Assembly (NCBI GenBank): GCA_036495685.1
Contig: DASXMJ010000241.1
Coordinates: forward strand, 1-63,514
DNA length: 63,514 bases
Source: Candidatus Binataceae bacterium
Lineage (GTDB): Bacteria; Desulfobacterota; Binatia; Binatales; Binataceae
Direction: 5' to 3'
In this document: positions 56,974 through 63,514 of the stretch, in pieces
Layout: every line of letters begins with the position of its first letter
How positions within the stretch are numbered: the stretch's first letter is position 1
Position numbers and translations under genes: made by a program
The notes under the pieces: model-generated
Told to the model about the DNA's origin: nothing
Database searches by the model: none
The model's input: only the letters and a program-made list of their open reading frames with translations

Positions 56974-58323
56974 ATGGCAAGTTTCGACACTGCAATGGCG
57001 GAGTGGGCGCTCGGCGAAGCCAAAAAGAAGGGCGCTACCGCTGCGGAGATCCTGTTTTCTTCTGGCGAATCGCTCGCGGGCGGCGTGAGACTTGGCGAGA
57101 CCGAAAAACTCACCAGTTCGCGCGAGCGTCGGCTGGGGATGCGCGTGTTCGTCGGGCAGTCCTCCGCAACCGCCTCTACCGCCGAGATGGAGCGCAGCTC
57201 GATCGCAGATTTTATCGCCGACACGGTCACTCTCGCCCGTCTCACCGCGGCGGATCCGTGGTCGGGCCTGCCCGATCCGGCACTGCATCCCGCCAGCTTC
57301 CGGGAACTCGGTCTCAGCGATCCGGATTGCGGAATTATCGATGCGGACCGGGCGCTGCAAATCGCGCGTGCGGCAGAGAAAGCCGCGCTGGGAGCCGATT
57401 CGCGTATCAAAAACTCCGAAGGCGCCGAATTCGATTCGAGTCGCTATCAGATCATGTTGGCCAACAGCCAGGGATTCTGTGGCGAATACGAGGGATCCTC
57501 GTTCAGCCTGGTGGTGCAGCCTATCGCGCAAGATGGCGACACGATGCAACACGGGTACTGGTACACGACCAATCGAAGATTCAACAAGCTCGAAGACGCA
57601 GAGGGGGTTGGCAAGACTGCCGCGGCGCGCGCGTTGCGCCGGTTGGGTGCGCGCAAGGTCAAGACCACCAAGGTACCGGTCGTATTCGATTCGGAGATGG
57701 CCGCGGGCCTGATTCGGACCCTCGCCGGTGCCGCCTCGGGACCGGCGCTGTACAAAGGGACTTCGTTTCTCATCGATCGTCTGGGCGAACAGGTGGCGGC
57801 GCCGGGCGTCACGATTGTCGACGATGGCACGATGCCCGGCGCGCTCGGTTCCAAACCGTTCGACGGGGAAGGGCTCTCCACGCGCAGGCAGCACCTGGTG
57901 GAGCGGGGGATTCTCAGGACCTACCTCCTCGACTGCTACTCGGCGCGCAAGCTCAAGTTGGCGCCGACCGGGAACGCGTCGCGCTCGGTTGGATCGCCAC
58001 CGACCGTGTCAACGACCAACCTTTTCCTTGAGCCGGACGAGTACACTCCCGAGCAGGTCATTGGCTCGGTGAAGAAAGGCCTCTACGTTACCGAGATGAT
58101 CGGTTTCGGCATCAACATGGTCACCGGCGACTACTCGCGCGGCGCGGGGGGACTCTGGATCGAGGACGGCAAGCTCACTTACCCCGTGCAGGAGATCACG
58201 ATCGCCGGCAACCTGAAGGAGATGTTTCTCAACATCGAGATGATCGGAAACGATCTGCACTGGCGTTCCTCGGTAGTATCGCCGACCCTGAAGATCGCCG
58301 AGATGACCATCGCCGGCGCCTGA
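56974..58323 (+). CDS. pmbA: TldE/PmbA protease subunit
   Basis: The 449-residue protein is homologous to TldD in layout but lacks the HExxxH zinc motif, as expected for the non-catalytic partner. Landmarks are LGMRVFVGQSSATAST, LSTRRQHLVERGILRTYLLDCYSARKL and GFGINMVTGDYSRGAGGLWIEDGKL. It forms the heterodimer with TldD, nine bases upstream in the same operon. Confidence 0.95.
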   Translation: MASFDTAMAEWALGEAKKKGATAAEILFSSGESLAGGVRLGETEKLTSSRERRLGMRVFVGQSSATASTAEMERSSIADFIADTVTLARLTAADPWSGLPDPALHPASFRELGLSDPDCGIIDADRALQIARAAEKAALGADSRIKNSEGAEFDSSRYQIMLANSQGFCGEYEGSSFSLVVQPIAQDGDTMQHGYWYTTNRRFNKLEDAEGVGKTAAARALRRLGARKVKTTKVPVVFDSEMAAGLIRTLAGAASGPALYKGTSFLIDRLGEQVAAPGVTIVDDGTMPGALGSKPFDGEGLSTRRQHLVERGILRTYLLDCYSARKLKLAPTGNASRSVGSPPTVSTTNLFLEPDEYTPEQVIGSVKKGLYVTEMIGFGINMVTGDYSRGAGGLWIEDGKLTYPVQEITIAGNLKEMFLNIEMIGNDLHWRSSVVSPTLKIAEMTIAGA

Positions 58324-58615
58324 CGCGCGCACTGGGGTGTGGGGGTGAGCCACCATTGCCCCTGAACCTACAAGCGACCCGCGCGCGAGTTCTGGTGAAC
58401 TGAAAGAAAAGACGAGACACCCGCTCGCCACCGCAAGGGCAGCGGCGCGATTTCAGAAGAGGAGGCGCTCCTTAGCTGCGTCCGAAGAGCGAGCGCAGGA
58501 TCCATCGCCAGAAATTTTTGTGGCGCGCTCAGCCACATAATGAGAATGACTAAGCTCGAACAGCGTTTGCTTGCCGTTAACAATTTAATGGTTAAATTTG
58601 CGGGAGCATCAGCAA

Positions 58616-61231
58616 ATGAACACTAATCGATTTACCGAAAAACTACAGGAAGCTCTTGGCAGCGCGCAGAATGCTGCGGTCAGCGCGCACAATCAGGCCG
58701 TTGACGTGGAGCATCTTTTAGCCGCGTTGCTCCAGGACAACGACGGATTGGCTTCTTCGATCCTCACGCTGACCGGCGTGGACAAGGCCGCCGTCCTAAC
58801 GAAGCTCGATGCGGAGCTGAAGAAGATCCCACAGGTGACGGGGGCCGGAACCGACACCGCGCAAGTCTATGCCACCCAGCGCCTCGGACGCGTGCTCGCG
58901 CGTGCGGAACAGGAAGCGGCCAAGCTCAAGGATGAATACATTTCGGTCGAGCATGCCCTGATCGCGATTCTCGATGAACCGGGGGCGGCCGCAAAGATTC
59001 TGCGCGAGGCCGGCCTGACCCATGACAAACTGATGAGCAAGCTGCGCGAGGTACGGGGGAATCAGCGCGTGACGTCGGCGAATCCCGAAGCGACTTATCA
59101 ATCCTTGGAGAAGTATGGGCGCGACCTCACCAAGCTCGCTGCCCAAGGCAAGGTCGACCCAGTAATCGGCCGTGACGAGGAAATCCGCCGCGTTATCCAG
59201 GTCCTTTCGCGGCGCACCAAGAACAATCCGGTTCTGATTGGCGAACCGGGGGTCGGCAAGACCGCCATCGTCGAGGGCCTCGCCCAGCGCATCGTGCGCG
59301 GTGACGTTCCCGAGGGGCTCAAGAAGCGCCGCGTCGTAACCCTCGACATGGGCGCCTTGATCGCGGGCGCTAAATTTCGCGGCGAATTCGAAGAACGACT
59401 AAAGGCGGTTCTCAAGGAGGTTCAGCAAGCCTCCGGCGAGATCATCCTGTTCATTGACGAATTGCATACGGTCGTCGGCGCGGGCGCGGCCGAGGGGGCG
59501 ATGGATGCATCGAATCTCCTCAAACCGATGCTCGCGCGCGGCGAATTACATTGTATTGGCGCGACGACGCTCGACGAGTACCGCAAGCACATCGAGAAGG
59601 ATGCAGCGCTGGAACGGCGTTTTCAGCCGGTGTTGGTGGAAGAGCCGAGCGTCGAAGATACCATCTCGATTCTGCGCGGCTTGAAAGAACGCTACGAGGT
59701 CCATCACGGCATCAGGATCAAGGATTCTGCGCTGGTCACGGCCGCGACGCTTTCCAAGCGCTACATATCTGACCGGTATTTGCCCGACAAAGCGATCGAC
59801 CTGGTCGACGAGGCGGCCGCAAAGCTGCGTACCGAAAAAGAATCGATGCCGGTCGAGCTGGATGAAGTGAACCGCCGCGTGATGCAGCTTGAAATCGAGC
59901 GCGAAGCGTTGAAGCGCGAGACCGATCCTGCATCGAAGGATCGCCTGACCCGCCTGGAGAGGGAATTAGCCGAAGCCAAGGAGCGCCGCGAGGCCCTCGA
60001 AGCTCAGTGGCAGAGCGAGAAGGGTGGCCTCGAGAAGATCTCCAAGATCAAGGCCGATATCGAGCAAACCCGTATCGCGATTGATAAAGCGAAGCGCGAG
60101 TACGACCTGAACAAGGTCGCAGAACTGCAGTACGGAAAGCTCGCGTCGCTCGAGAAAGAACTTGGCAGCGAAGAAGAGCGCTTGATCAAGAAGGCAGGCA
60201 GCGGCGATCGACTGATCAAAGAAGAAGTAGACGAAGACGATATTGCCGAAGTGGTCGCGAGGTGGACTGGAATTCCCGTGTCGCGCCTGATGGAAGGAGA
60301 AGTGCAGAAGCTCGCTCACCTGGAGGAGCATCTGCACAAGCGTGTGATTGGTCAGGACGAGGCGGTGTCGGCGGTGGCGGATGCAGTTATCCGCGCACGT
60401 TCCGGCTTGAAGGACCCGAACCGCCCAATCGGATCGTTCATCTTCCTTGGACCTACAGGGGTCGGCAAAACCGAGTTGGCGCGAGCGCTTGCGGAATTTC
60501 TCTTTGATGATGAAGGCGCGATGATTCGGATCGACATGTCCGAATACATGGAGAAGCACACCGTCTCCCGCCTGATCGGAGCGCCTCCGGGTTACGTCGG
60601 CTACGATGAAGGCGGGCAACTCACCGAAGCCGTAAGACGGCGTCTATATTCGGTGGTGCTGTTCGATGAGATCGAGAAGGCGCACGCTGACGTCTTCAAC
60701 GTGCTGCTGCAGTTGCTCGATGATGGCCGCCTCACCGATGGACACGGGCGCACCGTAGACTTCCGCAACACGGTCGTGATCATGACCTCGAACATCGCAA
60801 GCCAGCTCATCCTCGGCTATCGCGGAGAGGACTACGAGAAGATGAAGGACGAATGCCTGGAGGTGTTGCGCCGGAGCTTCCGGCCCGAGTTCCTGAATCG
60901 CGTCGATGAGATCGTGGTGTTCCATCCGCTGGCCCGCGAACAGCTGCGACAGATCGTGGAAATACAGCTGGCGCGCCTACGCAAGCGGCTTGAAGAGCGC
61001 AAGATAGAACTCGAGCTGACCGACAAGGCGCGCGACTACTTGGCCGAGCACGGCTACGATCCGTCCTTTGGCGCCCGGCCGCTCAAGCGGCTGATCCAGC
61101 GCGAACTGGAGACTGCACTCGGCCGCAAGTTGCTGGTCGGCGAGGTCCGTGACAACTCGCGGGTGAAAGTAGACGCCAACGCCCGCGGCCTCGATTTCAA
61201 AAGTGAGGCCGCCGCACCGGCCGCCGCCTGA
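58616..61231 (+). CDS. clpB: Disaggregating chaperone ClpB
   Basis: The 871-residue protein has an N-terminal Clp repeat domain, AAA1 with Walker [16 protein letters not shown], a coiled-coil middle domain (about residues 410-530) and AAA2 with Walker [18 protein letters not shown]. It resolves protein aggregates with DnaK. The ATG at 58616 matches the family N-terminus [14 protein letters not shown]; an upstream TTG at 58598 overlaps the Shine-Dalgarno GGGAG. No clear sigma-32 promoter or CIRCE element was recognised upstream. Confidence 0.96.
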   Translation: MNTNRFTEKLQEALGSAQNAAVSAHNQAVDVEHLLAALLQDNDGLASSILTLTGVDKAAVLTKLDAELKKIPQVTGAGTDTAQVYATQRLGRVLARAEQEAAKLKDEYISVEHALIAILDEPGAAAKILREAGLTHDKLMSKLREVRGNQRVTSANPEATYQSLEKYGRDLTKLAAQGKVDPVIGRDEEIRRVIQVLSRRTKNNPVLIGEPGVGKTAIVEGLAQRIVRGDVPEGLKKRRVVTLDMGALIAGAKFRGEFEERLKAVLKEVQQASGEIILFIDELHTVVGAGAAEGAMDASNLLKPMLARGELHCIGATTLDEYRKHIEKDAALERRFQPVLVEEPSVEDTISILRGLKERYEVHHGIRIKDSALVTAATLSKRYISDRYLPDKAIDLVDEAAAKLRTEKESMPVELDEVNRRVMQLEIEREALKRETDPASKDRLTRLERELAEAKERREALEAQWQSEKGGLEKISKIKADIEQTRIAIDKAKREYDLNKVAELQYGKLASLEKELGSEEERLIKKAGSGDRLIKEEVDEDDIAEVVARWTGIPVSRLMEGEVQKLAHLEEHLHKRVIGQDEAVSAVADAVIRARSGLKDPNRPIGSFIFLGPTGVGKTELARALAEFLFDDEGAMIRIDMSEYMEKHTVSRLIGAPPGYVGYDEGGQLTEAVRRRLYSVVLFDEIEKAHADVFNVLLQLLDDGRLTDGHGRTVDFRNTVVIMTSNIASQLILGYRGEDYEKMKDECLEVLRRSFRPEFLNRVDEIVVFHPLAREQLRQIVEIQLARLRKRLEERKIELELTDKARDYLAEHGYDPSFGARPLKRLIQRELETALGRKLLVGEVRDNSRVKVDANARGLDFKSEAAAPAAA

Positions 61232-61405
61232 CCATCCTCGCATGACCGCTCCTCGCACGCGGCTCAGTCCACAGCCGCGATAGATTCTGGCACTGCGCGC
61301 CGGCCGCCGAGCAGCGCGCCGGTCTTTCGGCCGACGTTGCTCACGCCAGAGCCCGCCGAACCCAGTGCGCACACCGCTTGCCTCCGCCGCTCGATCGCGT
61401 AAACT

Positions 61406-61449
61406 TAAGTATTGGTAATAGAGACCAAGCTCTATATAATTAATACTTA
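61406..61449. promoter_or_regulatory. AT-rich nested inverted repeat upstream of the cupredoxin gene
   Basis: The outer arms TAAGTATT (61406-61413) and AATACTTA (61442-61449) are exact reverse complements. Inside them ATAGAG (61418-61423) and CTCTAT (61430-61435) form a second perfect stem. The element is strongly AT-rich within a GC-rich genome and lies 55-100 bases upstream of the start codon. It may be a two-dyad operator, a promoter region or a structured leader; the choice is open. Confidence 0.45.
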
Positions 61450-61470
61450 TATTAAATAGAAGTTCAAACG

Positions 61471-61487
61471 CGCCGCGCAGCGCGGCG
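61471..61487. promoter_or_regulatory. GC hairpin just upstream of the cupredoxin ribosome-binding site
   Basis: CGCCGCG, loop CAG, CGCGGCG: a perfect 7-bp GC stem ending six bases before the GAGG Shine-Dalgarno. In mRNA this would be a very stable small hairpin that could shield the 5' end or modulate initiation. Confidence 0.45.
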
Positions 61488-61504
61488 TATTTCGAGGAAA
61501 AACG

Positions 61505-61960
61505 ATGGCAAGTGGAGTAATTGACCTTAGCATTCGTCCCCGCGAGCAACTGTCGCGGGGTCGCCTGATGCTGCGAGTTATCCTCGCAATCGCGGCCCTG
61601 GTTGCCGTGATAGCCCTGGCCATGCTGCCGGCTCCAGCCGGTGCGGCCTCGCAATCGGTCCTAATCAAAATGGCTGACACTCCCGCAGTCTATGAGCCTG
61701 CCAAGGTGACCGTGAAAGTGGGTCAGCCGGTCGAATGGATAAACACCGGCAAAAATGTCCATTCGGTGACGCTAGTTCCGGACGATGCGCAGAACCCCAA
61801 AGACGTTGCGGAACCCAAGGGGGCGGCCACCTTCGATTCCGGGTTCATGGCTCCGGGCAGCAAGTTTAGCTACACGTTCAGTGTACCAGGCACCTATCAT
61901 TACTTTTGCGTTCCCCATGAAAAGGCGGGTATGGTCGGAGTCGTAGTGGTCAAGAAATAG
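61505..61960 (+). CDS. Plastocyanin/azurin-like cupredoxin
   Basis: The 151-residue protein has an N-terminal membrane or signal segment (LRVILAIAALVAVIALAM, then AGAA) and a single cupredoxin domain. Type I copper ligands are visible: H86 in NVHSVT, C135 and H138 in YFCVPHEK, M143 in GM. It should carry electrons in the periplasm. The start with GAGG at eight-base spacing is used; a second Met at residue 22 would give a shorter signal peptide. It is followed after four bases by a cytochrome c gene. Confidence 0.85.
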   Translation: MASGVIDLSIRPREQLSRGRLMLRVILAIAALVAVIALAMLPAPAGAASQSVLIKMADTPAVYEPAKVTVKVGQPVEWINTGKNVHSVTLVPDDAQNPKDVAEPKGAATFDSGFMAPGSKFSYTFSVPGTYHYFCVPHEKAGMVGVVVVKK

Positions 61961-61964
61961 AGCG

Positions 61965-62516
61965 GTGAACTCGGCCATCTCCAGTTGGCTTCGCGCAAGC
62001 GGCAGTGCCGTGATGGTTTCCGTCGCGACCCTGGGCGTCACGGTTTCGCCAGCGTGGCCATTCCCTTGGGACATCGACATGTATCGAGGCGCTGCTGTGC
62101 AACCGCTGTCGCGTGCGCCTCGGGTTATGCCCTCGGGCACGATGCCGGTGGACCGTGGAGAACCGCCGATGTCCACCGAGCAGATGACGGTCAGGCTCAA
62201 GAATACCTTGTCTGCGACACCGGAGAACCTTGCACGGGGTAAGGCCCTGTTTCTCACGAATTGCGCTCCCTGCCACGGGGAAAGAGGCCTGGGCAACGGC
62301 CCGGTGGCACATCTCCTCAAGGACCAGCCTAAAAACCTGGTGACTGGGCAAAGTAAAGAGTTGCCCGACGGCTATCTCTACGGAGTCATTCGCAACGGAA
62401 TCCTGCTGATGCCGTCCTACGCTGATGCCATGTCTTCTTCGGAGCGATGGCAGGTGGTTCTTTTCGTCAGGTCGTTACAGCAAAGCGCCGTGCAGCAAAA
62501 AACCGCTCGGAAGTAG
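61965..62516 (+). CDS. Monoheme cytochrome c (ActE-like)
   Basis: The 183-residue protein has an N-terminal signal or anchor segment and one heme site CAPCH (residues 100-104), with M148 in ILLMPSYAD as likely sixth ligand. The stretch before the heme (DMYRGAAVQPLSRAPRVMPSG, then PVDRGEPP) resembles the monoheme subunit of alternative complex III by eye, though no other complex III gene is present. GTG start four bases after the cupredoxin gene, so the two are probably co-expressed electron carriers. Confidence 0.8.
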   Translation: MNSAISSWLRASGSAVMVSVATLGVTVSPAWPFPWDIDMYRGAAVQPLSRAPRVMPSGTMPVDRGEPPMSTEQMTVRLKNTLSATPENLARGKALFLTNCAPCHGERGLGNGPVAHLLKDQPKNLVTGQSKELPDGYLYGVIRNGILLMPSYADAMSSSERWQVVLFVRSLQQSAVQQKTARK

Positions 62517-62539
62517 GTCCCGGCACCCGAGGCTCCCAA

Positions 62540-63260
62540 TTGCGAGGCCGTCCGCGCGGGAGGGCTCGTCGCATATTGTAACCAGCGCATGGCTTTCGGC
62601 GGCTGCTACGTGCCCATTCGCTTCGCGGTGCGCGACCGCGATCTTCAAAACGCTGTCGTGAAAACCAAGGCGCGAGTGGCGCAGGAGGTCGCGCTGCCGT
62701 AGGGCGTCCACCTCCAGTGGGCAGGCGAATATGATGAACTTCAGCTGCGAATCGGCGCCTGGCAGTGGTGGTGCCCTTCGCGCCGTCGCTGATCGCAGGT
62801 GTGCTTTACGGAGCCACTACCTCACTCATCGACACGTTCATCATCGTGGCGCAGATTCCGGTCGCATGCGTCGGTGGCATTTCGCGCCGTGATAATCATC
62901 GACACGCCATTCAGTTTCTCGGCGGCTCTAGGATTCACTTCGATCTTCTGCATCGCCCGGTCATGGATGGCGTGCTGCTGAGCTTCTACATCCCTCAGCT
63001 CTGGGACGAGGGCCATCAGTTCGTTGAATCGATTGTTCTTGGCTCGACCGTCGGGTTTCGCCCCCACCGACGATGACGGCCACCGTGGATGGGTTGGGTC
63101 TGCTCCCTGCTGCGATCTCGGCGAAAATCGTGCGCAAACCCAACGACCGCTGCGCGATGTCGTCATCGGCGGATGCGTTGCTGACCGGGGTGCTTCAGCC
63201 CGATTCTGATCTGCCTGCTGCATTGGGACTTGCGGCGCGGCGACGAAGATACGACCTCTG
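62540..63260 (+). pseudogene. Decayed CzcA/CusA-type RND efflux pump gene fragment
   Basis: The six-frame reading shows pieces of the heavy-metal RND permease in order but in different frames. From about 62609: YVPIRFAVRDRDLQNAVV, then VAQEVALP, a TAG at 62700-62702, then GVHLQWAGEYDELQ (family pattern LPxGxxLxWxGEFxxLQ). Further on come LIAGVLYGATTSLIDTF, PVMDGVLLSFYIPQLWDEG, then MTATVDGLGLLPAAIS (family pattern MTAxVAxLGFLPMAI) and a degraded VVIGG segment. Stops and frameshifts make it non-functional. The N-terminal half of the gene is missing. Confidence 0.75.
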
Positions 63261-63346
63261 GTCGAAACCTAGGCCGCAAATAGTCGGTTACGGGTCCTCG
63301 CCCAACCCGCGCAGGCCATGGTAAACGGCAGTAGGAGGATTCGACG

Positions 63347-63514
63347 ATGGAATTCGAGACTCTTGGCAGCGGGTATGGCCTGCTGGAAGCACCCCGCATC
63401 GACGAGCAGGGCCGACTCTATTTCAGCGACATCCCCAACGGTGGCGTTTATCGGCGCAATCCCGACGGCCGCGTGGATACCGTCATCCCCAAGCGCAAGG
63501 GGGTTGGCGGCATG
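63347..63514 (+). CDS. SMP-30/gluconolactonase-like protein, partial
   Basis: The first 56 residues are present before the window ends: a typical SMP-30/LRE propeller start with GLLEAPRIDEQGRLYFSDIPNGGVYRRNPDG. The Glu in the LLEAPR segment is the position of the first metal ligand in the family. AGGAGG lies nine bases upstream of the ATG. These proteins hydrolyse lactones such as gluconolactone; the substrate here is unknown. Confidence 0.75.
   Translation, partial: MEFETLGSGYGLLEAPRIDEQGRLYFSDIPNGGVYRRNPDGRVDTVIPKRKGVGGM

Overview
This 63.5 kb window comes from a high-GC, Gram-negative-type bacterium. LptF and LptG imply an outer membrane. It also carries an F420/flavin split-barrel protein, a beta-oxidation gene pair, a selenoprotein gene and zinc-binding (C+) forms of several ribosomal proteins. 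Gene order and protein character suggest a Desulfobacterota/Binatota-like soil or uncultured lineage. That placement is my low-confidence inference; no rRNA gene is present to settle it.

Left part (1-22.7 kb), accessory and housekeeping genes. Positions 47-4194 (minus) hold a tightly coupled four-gene operon: a seven-repeat kelch lipoprotein, a thioredoxin-fold fusion protein, a UGSC-motif selenoprotein and an AraC-type regulator. The selenoprotein gene is interrupted by an in-frame TGA at 1018-1020. That TGA is followed at once by GGG TCG TGC (giving Sec-Gly-Ser-Cys) and by a perfect 9-bp hairpin, so it is best read as one 173-residue selenoprotein rather than two short genes. Next come an SRPBCC gene behind a 28-bp palindromic operator, PhzF, a methyltransferase, a thiolase/3-hydroxyacyl-CoA dehydrogenase pair, zwf plus a small CCPF protein, and VanZ. 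A long run of overlapping minus-strand genes follows: lptF-lptG-lipoate ligase-like-HEAT-PPOX-M24 peptidase, then HAD-DUF72-GST. RlmB, a cupin and a WYL regulator complete this part.

Middle part (22.9-55.3 kb), plus strand only, is the transcription/translation supercluster: tRNA-Thr(TGT), tRNA-Tyr, tRNA-Gly, tRNA-Thr(GGT), rpmG, tRNA-Trp, secE, nusG, rplK-rplA-rplJ-rplL, rpoB-rpoC, a clear intrinsic terminator, rpsL-rpsG-fusA-tuf, and then the complete S10, spc and alpha operons from rpsJ to rplQ with secY, adk, map, infA and rpmJ inside. Start/stop overlaps are frequent. EF-Tu carries a four-cysteine cluster.

Right part (55.5-63.5 kb) holds tldD, pmbA/tldE, clpB, a plastocyanin-like cupredoxin with a monoheme cytochrome c behind an AT-rich structured leader, the decayed remains of a heavy-metal RND efflux pump gene, and the start of an SMP-30/gluconolactonase-like gene cut by the window edge.

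The most interesting system is the selenoprotein operon. A secreted propeller lipoprotein, a CxxC thioredoxin fusion, a Sec-containing redox protein and a regulator are physically coupled, and their joint role is unknown.
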